64,000 nt of DNA from the IMG/VR virus record IMGVR_UViG_3300033153_010210, positions 1-64,000 of that record; one strand, 5' to 3'. Under the pieces are notes generated by a model. The model ran no database searches and was not told the DNA's origin. It saw only the letters and a program-made list of their open reading frames with translations. Position numbers and translations under genes: made by a program. How positions within the stretch are numbered: position 1 is the stretch's first letter; each line of letters begins with the position of its first letter. The stretch comes from a virus. Below, one piece after another: positions 53,439 through 61,850 of the stretch.

Positions 53439-53939
53439 ATGAAAAAATTTTTATCATTTTTAATGATTTTATATATCTCATTAAATCATCTTACAGCCGA
53501 AGAAGTAAAAATAGACCATCCCAACCCTAATAAAGACCCAATTGTTCTTATTGTCCCCGATACTTACGAGGAGCTTAAAGAAGCCTATATAGAGATGGCA
53601 AAATTGTATCTTGGGGAACGATACGATTTGGAACAGTGCTTATCGGATCAAGAAAAACTTTTTAAAAATTATGATAAAATAAAAGAAGAGGTTATTACTC
53701 CTCTTATGGATCAACTTAAAAAGAATGAAAAAGCTATTAAAGATATAGCAAATAAAAAAGTAAAAATTGAACCATTTCAATTCGGTATATTTCTTCAAAC
53801 AGGGATAGAACTTAAAAATGAAACAATTATCCATACATTCTACGGAATGCCGTACATACAATTATTTCAAACAATAAATGTAGGGGTATTTATTGGATAT
53901 CCTTTACAGTTAGGAATTGGAGCGGGGGTACAATTTTAG
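53439..53939 (+). CDS. Exported protein with beta-type C-terminus
   Basis: A protein of 166 residues. The N-terminal 20 residues form a signal peptide (MKKFLSFLMILYISLNHLTA, cleavage after Ala20 likely). There is no lipobox Cys. A helical middle is followed by alternating strands near the end (FGIFLQTGIEL, then LGIGAGVQF) with a C-terminal Phe, typical of outer-membrane beta proteins. Only a few strands are present, too few for a barrel on its own. It may act with the preceding membrane protein. The stop is directly followed by the next ATG. Confidence 0.6.
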   Translation: MKKFLSFLMILYISLNHLTAEEVKIDHPNPNKDPIVLIVPDTYEELKEAYIEMAKLYLGERYDLEQCLSDQEKLFKNYDKIKEEVITPLMDQLKKNEKAIKDIANKKVKIEPFQFGIFLQTGIELKNETIIHTFYGMPYIQLFQTINVGVFIGYPLQLGIGAGVQF

Positions 53940-54176
53940 ATGATTAAGATATTTTCAAAGTATGAAAAATTAAAGGAAATACTTAGTAGATATAATGTCA
54001 AAGATTGGAATCGAGTACAGATGCAAATATGGCTTAAATTAGTACAAGATAACATAGTAGAAATGGACGATATGAATAAACTATTCATGTTTGGTCAAAT
54101 ATTTAGTGATTATTTTGATAAATATGGAAAAATAATTCCTTATGATCTAGTAAAGAAAAAATTATCAGAGGTATAA
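53940..54176 (+). CDS. Small hypothetical protein with MIKIF start
   Basis: A protein of 78 residues, helical, starting MIKIFSKYEKLKEIL, very similar in style to the starts of the repeat proteins (MIKIFKNLNLLEKK). LKE at 11-13 could be an [I/L]xE cleavage site. No other domain. ATG immediately follows the previous stop. Function unknown. Confidence 0.6.
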   Translation: MIKIFSKYEKLKEILSRYNVKDWNRVQMQIWLKLVQDNIVEMDDMNKLFMFGQIFSDYFDKYGKIIPYDLVKKKLSEV

Positions 54177-54180
54177 AATT

Positions 54181-54735
54181 GTGGCTATAACCAGGGGATT
54201 CAGAACAGATAGTAGTGGAGTATTTATAACGATGACTTGGGCACATGTACTTGCACATAAAGGGGAGGTATTTGAAGTAAATGATTATGATGTAGATGTA
54301 GACATAGCAGGGCCTAAATACTGGCATTTCAAAACAGCAGATGACGATGAAAATGCGGTTCATTTTCGATATGATGTAACTTGTAATGGTGGTGCAATGA
54401 TAGAGGTCTTTGAAGACTCCACGCTTTCAAACGACGGCACTTCTCTTACTATATTTAACATGAATAGGCAATCTACTAAAACTTCCAGTCTTCTGACTGC
54501 ATATTATGATCCTGCTGTTAGCAGTGACGGAACAAGACTTACTGTTCATGAAATTGGCAGTACGGGAGGCGGGAGCCGTTTTGCAGGTACAGTACCTGGG
54601 TTTCTAGGCGCACTAGAATTTATTCTTAAATCCAATACCTCGTATTTAATAAAGGTAACAGTACGACAAGACGACTCGACTGTGGGCATGAATGTATTCT
54701 TTTATGAATATAACTATACAGACTTAACTTCATAA
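54181..54735 (+). CDS. Probable minor virion protein, beta-rich
   Basis: A protein of 184 residues starting at GTG behind AGAGGT. It is rich in Ser, Thr, Gly and Val with strands throughout. The segment VHFRYDVTCNGGAMIEVFED, then IFNMNRQS, recalls a phage virion protein type seen near tail genes. Its composition, unlike the Lys-rich neighbours, supports a surface or virion location. The specific role is not determined. Confidence 0.6.
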   Translation: MAITRGFRTDSSGVFITMTWAHVLAHKGEVFEVNDYDVDVDIAGPKYWHFKTADDDENAVHFRYDVTCNGGAMIEVFEDSTLSNDGTSLTIFNMNRQSTKTSSLLTAYYDPAVSSDGTRLTVHEIGSTGGGSRFAGTVPGFLGALEFILKSNTSYLIKVTVRQDDSTVGMNVFFYEYNYTDLTS

Positions 54736-54736
54736 T

Positions 54737-54744
54737 TACTAATA
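54737..54744 (+). promoter_or_regulatory. TACTAATA box abutting an SD-less start
   Basis: TACTAATA then TAAT and the ATG at 54749. The TAA inside the box closes the frame upstream, so no earlier start exists. A T4-like spacing would place transcription start at the ATG. Confidence 0.6.
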
Positions 54745-54748
54745 TAAT

Positions 54749-55453
54749 ATGGCAGTAGTATCATCATATTACTCTGATAAAAATTTTCTGAATATAGCAT
54801 ACGCAATTGATCTTTCTCTAATAAGCCATTTCTCATCTATGTTATTTAATAATGATGTTAACAGGGTACAGTATTCTAGCAATGCATACGCCATGAGAAA
54901 AAGAAGCGATAATAATAATGGGCGACTAGATTTACCGTTTTTAAATTTCAAAGCTGTTAGCTATGAACCAGGAGAAAGAGCTTGGTGGAATGCCTCTGCA
55001 TATACAAAAGGCGTTTATATACCCGAATTATCACAAAAAATAAAAATGGCGCCTGTAACAATTGGATATGAAGCATCTATTTGGCTACATAAAGATAGTG
55101 ATTTACGATACGCCTTTAGTGAACTTATCTTTGATGCAGATAATAAAACAATTTTAAATGTTCAACAGGCGACATATATAGATATTAATGGACAAACAGT
55201 ATCTCTTCCTACAGTATTAAATTATACAGGGCTTGATTTTGAACCCGAGTACAATGAACAAGACTGGTTAGAACGGAATAATATTCACAGTGCTAGTTTA
55301 GATTTTGAGATAGGTACATTTGCTATAAAATCAAATGATAATATATGTATCCCCGAGAGAGTATTGTTTAACTTTGCTAATACTAAGGATATGAAAAATT
55401 ATACTTACGATGAAGTATATAACTTTTTAGTTGAAGATTTAAATAGCAAATGA
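54749..55453 (+). CDS. Probable neck/tail structural protein
   Basis: A protein of 234 residues beginning MAVVSSYYSDKNFLNIAYAIDL. It has a mixed beta composition and no known motif. It is placed directly before the tail sheath gene, where tail-completion or neck proteins lie in T4-like phages. It has no Shine-Dalgarno site and starts 4 bases after a TACTAATA box, so the message is probably near-leaderless. Identity is inferred from position only. Confidence 0.6.
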   Translation: MAVVSSYYSDKNFLNIAYAIDLSLISHFSSMLFNNDVNRVQYSSNAYAMRKRSDNNNGRLDLPFLNFKAVSYEPGERAWWNASAYTKGVYIPELSQKIKMAPVTIGYEASIWLHKDSDLRYAFSELIFDADNKTILNVQQATYIDINGQTVSLPTVLNYTGLDFEPEYNEQDWLERNNIHSASLDFEIGTFAIKSNDNICIPERVLFNFANTKDMKNYTYDEVYNFLVEDLNSK

Positions 55454-55474
55454 TTAACTTTTTAATAGTTCTTT

Positions 55475-55482
55475 TACTAATA
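55475..55482 (+). promoter_or_regulatory. TACTAATA box of the sheath gene
   Basis: TACTAATA followed by TAATGTAATA. The sheath ATG at 55520 follows AAAAGGAG. Confidence 0.6.
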
Positions 55483-55519
55483 TAATGTAATATACGTGAA
55501 AAGAAAAGGAGACTAATAT

Positions 55520-57097
55520 ATGGCATTATCAAATAGCTGGAGATTAGATGTTCGTGAAATAGATAAATCTAGTACAGTACGCCTTTCTGTGAATACAACG
55601 GGTGCAATGGTAATACGAGCATCAAAAGGGCCTACTAAACCCGTTTTTATAAATCCTAATAAAGAACAGAGAATTATTAATCTTTTGGGTAAACCTTCGG
55701 TAAGTTATCCTGATGTACAAGAGGTAATAGAATATAATAAGGAAGCCCCGGTGTGGGTTTCAGCTCCCTATGCTGTAAGTGATACTTATGGGGGGGTATT
55801 AGTTTCTTCTACTGGAACAGCTCCATTAGAAAGCGGACTTACTGATTCTGACATAGAAAGCTATACTTTTTCTGAAAGTTCACAATATTTTGTTCTTCTT
55901 TCAAGAAGTCCTTATAAAACTGATGACCTTGCAGTACTTGTAACTCAAACAATATTAAGGGAAAACGAGGCTAATGAGTTAAAAGCATTTGAAATTGAAC
56001 TTTATCAAAAAGATAAGGGCCTTTGGGATTTAAAAAAAGAGTATACGGTATGTTTAGATAGCGAGGGAGTAGACGGATTTGGTAGAGGAATATATATAGA
56101 AGATGTTCTAGAAAACGACGATTTTCTTAAAGTTATAGTAAATGAAAATTATGATACAACGTTGACATTTAATGACGATTCTGAGAAAGTCGAATTTGCT
56201 GGAGGCTCTAGGACAGATCCTACGATTGAAGAGTTGACTGATGGGTGGGATTATTTTAAAAAACCAAGGCAATATGAAGCAAATATTTTTATGGACTGTA
56301 CAGCTGATGATGGTATTCCATCTATTTTTAATAATTTACGAAATAATTATCAAAAATATGCGCACTATATTATAAAACTCCCTATGAGCGAGAATGTATC
56401 CACGGCTATTTCTACTAAACAAGATTACGGAATAGATAACAGGGGATTATCGTTTTCTTGGAATCATGGTAAGGTTAAAAACTTTTATGGCGGATCCTCC
56501 TTTTGGACATCTCTTATAGGAAGAGTAGGTAGAAAATATGCTCAAATGGCGCCCATTTTTAATGGTGGAGCTCCTGCATGGATCGATGAGAATGGATATG
56601 GAGGTCAATTAGGCCCGGGAATAGAGGAAATGGAATTTGACCCTACTGAAACAGAATTGGAACAACTTGATGAGAATGGTATTAATCCTATAATATTAGA
56701 TCCGGGAGTTGGGGCTTTAATAGTATCACAGAGAACTGCCCAATCACCGACCAAACTTTCTGACACTTCTTGGATTGCTCATAGCAGATTGTTCGATTTT
56801 ATACTTAAGAATATAATAGAACAAGTTCTAGTACAACAAATTGTGAAACTTAATGATACACAACATAGGCAAATGGCTAAATCTAAAGGCAACACAATTA
56901 TGGCTTCTATAGCTGCTGAAAATCTAATATCTGATTATGCTATAATTTGTGATGAAACCAATAACACTGATGAAATGTTAGCGCAAAGATATTTTGTATA
57001 TGATGTAATTCTTAAAGTAACTCCCTATTCAGAGCAGATAAGGTTTAACTTTGTTAACATAGGACAAACTGTAGAGGTAAGTGAGTTTGTGGGGTAA
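55520..57097 (+). CDS. 18: Tail sheath protein (T4 gp18-like)
   Basis: Forms the contractile outer tube. The N-terminus (STVRLSVNTTGAMVIRASKGP) is the typical first sheath strand. The variable middle domain is inserted, and the C-terminal domain has the conserved WIAHSRLFDFILKNI region and the final strand that mediates intersubunit handshakes. The length of 525 residues is shorter than T4 gp18 (659) but usual for phage sheaths. It is followed by the tube gene, as expected. It has its own late box and a strong AAAAGGAG site. Confidence 0.9.
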   Translation: MALSNSWRLDVREIDKSSTVRLSVNTTGAMVIRASKGPTKPVFINPNKEQRIINLLGKPSVSYPDVQEVIEYNKEAPVWVSAPYAVSDTYGGVLVSSTGTAPLESGLTDSDIESYTFSESSQYFVLLSRSPYKTDDLAVLVTQTILRENEANELKAFEIELYQKDKGLWDLKKEYTVCLDSEGVDGFGRGIYIEDVLENDDFLKVIVNENYDTTLTFNDDSEKVEFAGGSRTDPTIEELTDGWDYFKKPRQYEANIFMDCTADDGIPSIFNNLRNNYQKYAHYIIKLPMSENVSTAISTKQDYGIDNRGLSFSWNHGKVKNFYGGSSFWTSLIGRVGRKYAQMAPIFNGGAPAWIDENGYGGQLGPGIEEMEFDPTETELEQLDENGINPIILDPGVGALIVSQRTAQSPTKLSDTSWIAHSRLFDFILKNIIEQVLVQQIVKLNDTQHRQMAKSKGNTIMASIAAENLISDYAIICDETNNTDEMLAQRYFVYDVILKVTPYSEQIRFNFVNIGQTVEVSEFVG

Positions 57098-57103
57098 AAT
57101 TTC

Positions 57104-57111
57104 TACTAATA
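57104..57111 (+). promoter_or_regulatory. TACTAATA box of the tube gene
   Basis: TACTAATA followed by TAAAAGAAAGGAG, just after the sheath stop. The tube ATG is at 57136. Confidence 0.6.
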
Positions 57112-57135
57112 TAAAAGAAAGGAGATTTAGAAATT

Positions 57136-57654
57136 ATGAGTATAGAACAGCTATATGATTTAGGAGATGATGCTTTACAGAATTTATTTGAAATGACAAT
57201 AGCTCCTACTCAATATCTATCAGAACTAGCACCTACTTTATTACGTGTTCAAAATTTAACTATCCCTGCTAGTGGTGCAAATAAATATGAAGTTCATTAC
57301 AAAACGGTAATGATAGAGAAAATAGGAGGTAAGCCTGATTCTCCTAAAGAGTTTACTTTTGATATACGAATCGACAGAAATTACTTGGTATATAAAGGTC
57401 TTGTTGCTTGGAAGAATGCGGTTAGTAATACTAAGACAGGTGTTATGATGCCAGATACCGGTGGGTTAAGAGTCCCTATAACAGTATATCCTGTGACCCC
57501 TGAAGGTGATAAAATTACAGGTTTTGGAGAATGGTTATTTGAAGGGTGTTGCCCCACTAATATAAGTGATATTGGATATGATTATAGCTCGGGAGATCCC
57601 ATTACGGTAACAGTTACTATGAGTTTTTTGGCCATGAATGATAACAATTTATAA
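57136..57654 (+). CDS. 19: Tail tube protein (T4 gp19-like)
   Basis: Forms the inner tube of the tail. The length of 172 residues is close to T4 gp19 (163). Recognised by the order LYDLGDDALQNLFEMTIAP, LRVQNLTIPA, the TFDIRIDRNYLVYKGL strand, and a C-terminal region ending TVTMSFLAMND, typical of the tube beta-barrel. It lies 38 bases after the sheath and before a terminator, so it forms a short high-level unit of its own. Confidence 0.9.
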   Translation: MSIEQLYDLGDDALQNLFEMTIAPTQYLSELAPTLLRVQNLTIPASGANKYEVHYKTVMIEKIGGKPDSPKEFTFDIRIDRNYLVYKGLVAWKNAVSNTKTGVMMPDTGGLRVPITVYPVTPEGDKITGFGEWLFEGCCPTNISDIGYDYSSGDPITVTVTMSFLAMNDNNL

Positions 57655-57685
57655 TTTTTTAAAGCCTTTCCATATTTTATTTTTT

Positions 57686-57711
57686 ATCCCTCTTTTTTGA
57701 GGGATTTTTTA
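57686..57711 (+). terminator. Intrinsic terminator after the tail tube gene
   Basis: Stem ATCCCTC (57686-57692) pairs with GAGGGAT (57699-57705), with a loop of six T, followed by a run of T to 57710. It lies 32 bases after the tube stop. Confidence 0.85.
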
Positions 57712-57732
57712 TTCTCCAAGTAAATGAAAAAT

Positions 57733-57740
57733 TACTAATA
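57733..57740 (+). promoter_or_regulatory. TACTAATA box abutting an SD-less start
   Basis: TACTAATA then TAATAGT and the ATG at 57748. The in-frame TAA inside the box closes the frame upstream. No Shine-Dalgarno site. This is the third such case after 9050 and 54749. Confidence 0.6.
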
Positions 57741-57747
57741 TAATAGT

Positions 57748-58359
57748 ATGATTCTATTTAATAAATATCTAAGAAAACTTAGAGCACTCGACATTCAAAA
57801 TCCTAATTTATGGGAATTCTATTTTACTGATAATCAAGATATTCAATTCAATGTGGTTAGTATGTCTTTACCTTTTAAATCGTTAGAATTAGAAAAACAT
57901 AATTCCGGATTACAGTATTACAGATCTTGTTCTTTAGAAGACTCCTTTTCTATTACTTTTAATGAAACCACCGACTTTGCTGTACTTTCTTATCTTAAAA
58001 GATGGTTTAATGAAATATACGATGAGGAAAATAGAGTTTTTAAAAGCGGTGATCATAATAAGATAGGAATAATGAATTTCAGTAAGCATGTGTTTTTTGA
58101 CATTTTTAGCATTCTAGGCTTACCTGTTACACTTAAAGAACTAGAAAAAAATACTCTATCTGTTACATTTTATAATATGCTATTAGCATCTATTGATGCT
58201 ATTGATTTATCTTACGATAATACATCTGGAGGATTTACAGTAAGTGCCGAATTTTCTTCTTCAGAAATTCAATTTGATTTCTCTAATATTAAACAACCGT
58301 TGTCTGCGGCTATAGAGTCTAGAATTTCTTCTGGATTATCAAGTATGAGATTAGAATAA
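57748..58359 (+). CDS. Tube-like or baseplate tail-tube cap protein
   Basis: A protein of 203 residues whose beta-rich order (NLWEFYFTDNQDIQFNVVSMSLPF, here given only in part, then SFSITFNETTD) resembles tail-tube-fold proteins. It may be a second tube-like protein or a tube initiator. It follows the tube terminator and starts directly behind a late box without a ribosome site. The N-terminus MILFNKYLRK is of the MI-type. Identity is inferred from fold-like pattern and position. Confidence 0.6.
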   Translation: MILFNKYLRKLRALDIQNPNLWEFYFTDNQDIQFNVVSMSLPFKSLELEKHNSGLQYYRSCSLEDSFSITFNETTDFAVLSYLKRWFNEIYDEENRVFKSGDHNKIGIMNFSKHVFFDIFSILGLPVTLKELEKNTLSVTFYNMLLASIDAIDLSYDNTSGGFTVSAEFSSSEIQFDFSNIKQPLSAAIESRISSGLSSMRLE

Positions 58360-58373
58360 GGAGATTATAAACC

Positions 58374-59414
58374 ATGAGTGATGAAGTAAAGGATTTCTTT
58401 GTTAACGATGAAGAGAATAAACAGCAAGAGATACAAAAAAGTAAGAAAAAAGATCAAAGATCAGACATCGTACCTAATGACTATATAAAAGTAAAATTAA
58501 GTACCTGTGGAAAACTTTCAGCTCCACCCATTGTTCATGTCAGAGACTATAGCGGGGAGGAGGCTTTTAAGCTTTCGTTGATGAATGATGATAATATGGT
58601 AGAAACTATTATTGATGTAATAAATAATCTTCTATATGAAGATTTTGATGCTGGGAAATTTCACGAGAGGGAAGTAGAAGAAATTTTACTTAATATTCAT
58701 GCCAACTTTTGGGATTCTACCATAAGCTATAATTATGAACCTACTGAGGAGGAGTTAAACGAATTAAAAGAAAGTGATAGTGAAAAATTAAAGAAAATCC
58801 AAAATAGCAATGAGCCCTTAAAAGTAGCTATTCCTATAACTAATATCGAAACTAAACCGTTGCCCGATAATTTCAGTGAGCCTATTTCTATAAAAGATAA
58901 GAATATAAAAGTTCAATTTATACTTCCTAGAATTGAACATATTCTTGAAACCAGCAAATATCTGCAGACAAAATTTGCCCAGGAAGATCAAAAATTTGCT
59001 ACTTTAAAACAAATAATAAGCCATAATGATAGAATGAAAAGAGAGAGAAAATTTAATGAAATAGAATACATTTCAGAAGATAAAATGCAAGAATATAATA
59101 ATTATCAAATTAGAAGAACTAGAGAATATATATTAATACAGCAATCGCTACTGATTAAAAAAATTAATAATCAAAAATTAATAACAATAAATGAAAAAAG
59201 AAAGGCGTATGAACGAATACCTCAGAGATTATGGGATGTCCTGGGAAATATACTAAATAAAGACCTGTTTTTTGGCGTACAAAGAGAAGTAAAAGTCAAA
59301 TCTCCATTAACTAACAAAAAAGTTACTAGGAGGTTTCAATTTCGATTATTGGATTTTATACCGACCCTGGAGTTACAGGACACTTCAGGATATACTATTT
59401 CATTTGGGGAATAG
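58374..59414 (+). CDS. Tail assembly chaperone, zero-frame product
   Basis: A protein of 346 residues, charged and mostly helical, with a disordered Lys/Glu N-terminus, a PPIVHVRDYSGEEAFKLS segment and a basic C-terminal part. It lies between tail tube and tape measure genes, the usual place of tail assembly chaperones. At the end, TTT GGG GAA TAG contains a G4 run from which a +1 shift would add about 42 residues that end exactly at the tape measure start. AAGGAG precedes the ATG. Confidence 0.7.
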   Translation: MSDEVKDFFVNDEENKQQEIQKSKKKDQRSDIVPNDYIKVKLSTCGKLSAPPIVHVRDYSGEEAFKLSLMNDDNMVETIIDVINNLLYEDFDAGKFHEREVEEILLNIHANFWDSTISYNYEPTEEELNELKESDSEKLKKIQNSNEPLKVAIPITNIETKPLPDNFSEPISIKDKNIKVQFILPRIEHILETSKYLQTKFAQEDQKFATLKQIISHNDRMKRERKFNEIEYISEDKMQEYNNYQIRRTREYILIQQSLLIKKINNQKLITINEKRKAYERIPQRLWDVLGNILNKDLFFGVQREVKVKSPLTNKKVTRRFQFRLLDFIPTLELQDTSGYTISFGE

Positions 59415-59538
59415 TAATTTCAGTGAAACATATTTTGATTATATGAGAATGCCAGCTCATATAATTAGAGACAGATTTAAGAAGTGGAAAAAATTAATGG
59501 AAAAACAAAACATAAATAATAAAAGGTTTTCCTTATGA
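59406..59538 (+). other. +1 frameshift extension of the tail chaperone
   Basis: Slippage of Gly codon GGG (59406-59408) to the overlapping GGG (59407-59409) would enter a frame encoding NSNFSETYFDYMRMPAHII and on to TGA at 59536-59538. This TGA overlaps the tape measure ATG as ATGA. The extension has no plausible start of its own (the ATG at 59443 lacks a ribosome site). It fills the 120-base gap exactly, which is the classic arrangement of frameshifted tail chaperones (lambda G/GT), though the shift here is +1. Confidence 0.65.
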
Positions 59539-61850
59539 GTGATAGTATACCAATTTTAACAAGAAGAGAAGATACTCAAAATTTAGGTACAGAGATAGAG
59601 AAGCATCTTTTTGATATATCAGATTCTTTAGGTAGAGTGAAGGAAAGATTTATACAGCAACAGGAGAGAACAGGAATTATTGTAAAAAATGTTCTAGGCA
59701 ATATAACAGATAACTTATTTAAAAAAAGAGAGAAAAAATATGAGATAGTGCCTCCGAATGAAGGACAACTTAAAAAAATGGGGGTCGAGGGCGCCAGTGC
59801 TGTATATTTAGGAGAAAAACTAGATGAAATAATAAAAGAAGATAAAAAAGAAGAAAGAAGAAAAGATGGAAAGGGACTTTTTACTGGTTTGGGTTTGGGG
59901 GCTACTGGGATAGGAGCAGTAGCGGCTAGATTATTTCCTAGTTTAATGAAAGTTCTCCCTTTAGCTGCAATTGCTGGAGGTATAATTTGGATGGTGGTTG
60001 ATGGTATTAAAGCTTCAATAAAGGCTGAAGAATGGGGTGTTAGCAAAATATCCGCTATCCTTGGTGGTGTATTAGGAGGAACGGGTAAAGGATTAGAAAA
60101 TGCATTTAAAAATGCGGGGAAATTTGCATTGCTAGGCGCAGGTATAGGTACACTGATAGCCCCCGGATTAGGTACTATAGCTGGAGGGATTTTAGGCGCT
60201 GCTATAGGAGGGATTCTAGGTTTTATAGGTGGAGAAAAGATAGCTCAAAGCATTGAGAAAATAAAAGAAATAGGCGGCAATGTGTGGGAAAAAGCTAAAG
60301 AAATACTCCCCACTCTAATTGATAATATATTTGGTGGCTTAATCGATAGAATTAAAGAAAAAATAGGTTCAATTAAGGAAATATGGAAGGGCGACGACTC
60401 AATTGGAAGTAAAATAGGAGAAACCATAGGACATATTGTAACTTTTGTTCCCGGGGTTATATGGAAGTGGATCTTAGAAGATATTTGGCCTCCTATATGG
60501 GAAAAAATAAATGAGTATAAAGATGAGCTTTTAGGAATAATTATTTCTCCTTTTACAGGAGCCTGGGAGGCAATTCTAGGATGGAGGGAAAGATTTGGGA
60601 AAATTTGGAAAGACGAAGATAAAACTATTTGGACTAAAATAAAAGAAAGTGCTTTAAATTATATTTCATTTATTCCTCAAATTTTAGGAGGGTTCTTTGG
60701 AGGATTGTTTACTTCAGTAAGAAATTTCTTTAAAAAAGTCTTTGGAAAAGAAGAAGACATAATGAGTGAAAAGGAACAACGTGAAACTTCTAAGGAAACC
60801 GGTTCAATGATATTCGATTTATTTAAAATTATCACGGGTTTTTTAGGAGATATATTCAAAGGATTTCTTTCGGGTATAAGAAGCGGATTGGGATTAGATA
60901 AGGGCTGGTTCCAAGAAAAGATAATTAATCCCATAGTACAAACTATTGGGAACTTAATTTCTAAAGCTATAGAAATAAAGGAGAAAGCGGAAAAGTGGAT
61001 AAAAGATCATATTACTGGGCCTATAGGTAATTTCTTCGGGGGAATAGGGAAAAGAATTTCAATTTTAATACATGGGGGAACAATAGAAGGAGAAGAATAT
61101 GAAGGAGTTGTTAACTGGGTAAAAACACGGTTTGCAGATCCCATAGTTAAATTTTTTAATAATTTAAAGGATAAAGTCGATGAATATAAAACCAAGATAT
61201 CAGACTGGGTAACTACGTATATTATTAACCCCGTGAAGAATTTTTTCAATATAATAGGTGAATTTTTAGCTAAGGCGCAATTAACTGGTGCTAAGTTTGC
61301 CCATCCACTCCAGTTTGGTAAAATAGGAAGAAACATAGAACAACTCCTGGGGCTAGGTTTAACACATTCACAAATACTTAAATTAACAAGTGCAATAGAA
61401 GGCGATATACCCACATCGCTTAAACAAATTGTCTCTGAATTACAAAGGTGGTATGGTGTAGAGGCGAAGAGAAGCTACCTTCAAAGAAAATATGGAATAG
61501 AAGTAAAAGAAACAGAAAACGCTCAAGATGTTATTATTACTCCAGAAGGTAAGCTAATCAGAACTCATCCAGACGATACGCTTATAGCTACTAAAAATCC
61601 AGTAGTAAACGTCGATTCTGAATTTGATAAAGAAATTTCTAGTGATATTAGAAAATTGGAAAGAGAAACATCTTCTACAATAATAGAACAAAATAATAAG
61701 ATAATAGATTTGCTTTCCACAATAGCCGAAAGAACAATAGGAGAACAAAATAATAATGTATTGATTGATAGTAGAGGCGGAGTAGGCAGTGAATTTGATC
61801 CATTCTCTTCAATGCAAATTTTTAAAAAGGGGTTAGCTTATGGCGTATAG
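59535..61850 (+). CDS. Tail tape measure protein
   Basis: A protein of 771 residues, the longest in the tail cluster. A helical charged N-terminus is followed by hydrophobic Gly/Ala-rich segments (about 118-155 and 196-235), then alternating amphipathic helices with Trp-rich repeats (a VTFVPGVIWKWILEDIWPP region) and a polar C-terminus. This is the composition of tape measure proteins, which set tail length and may help DNA cross the membrane. At about 1.5 angstroms per residue it would suggest a tail of roughly 115 nm. Start ATG overlaps the chaperone extension stop. It overlaps the next gene by 11 bases. Confidence 0.8.
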   Translation: MSDSIPILTRREDTQNLGTEIEKHLFDISDSLGRVKERFIQQQERTGIIVKNVLGNITDNLFKKREKKYEIVPPNEGQLKKMGVEGASAVYLGEKLDEIIKEDKKEERRKDGKGLFTGLGLGATGIGAVAARLFPSLMKVLPLAAIAGGIIWMVVDGIKASIKAEEWGVSKISAILGGVLGGTGKGLENAFKNAGKFALLGAGIGTLIAPGLGTIAGGILGAAIGGILGFIGGEKIAQSIEKIKEIGGNVWEKAKEILPTLIDNIFGGLIDRIKEKIGSIKEIWKGDDSIGSKIGETIGHIVTFVPGVIWKWILEDIWPPIWEKINEYKDELLGIIISPFTGAWEAILGWRERFGKIWKDEDKTIWTKIKESALNYISFIPQILGGFFGGLFTSVRNFFKKVFGKEEDIMSEKEQRETSKETGSMIFDLFKIITGFLGDIFKGFLSGIRSGLGLDKGWFQEKIINPIVQTIGNLISKAIEIKEKAEKWIKDHITGPIGNFFGGIGKRISILIHGGTIEGEEYEGVVNWVKTRFADPIVKFFNNLKDKVDEYKTKISDWVTTYIINPVKNFFNIIGEFLAKAQLTGAKFAHPLQFGKIGRNIEQLLGLGLTHSQILKLTSAIEGDIPTSLKQIVSELQRWYGVEAKRSYLQRKYGIEVKETENAQDVIITPEGKLIRTHPDDTLIATKNPVVNVDSEFDKEISSDIRKLERETSSTIIEQNNKIIDLLSTIAERTIGEQNNNVLIDSRGGVGSEFDPFSSMQIFKKGLAYGV

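Noticed and set aside
55511-55522. GACTAATATATG at the sheath start as another late box
   Set aside because: It lacks the leading T of TACTAATA and lies between the ribosome site and the ATG. The true box is at 55475.
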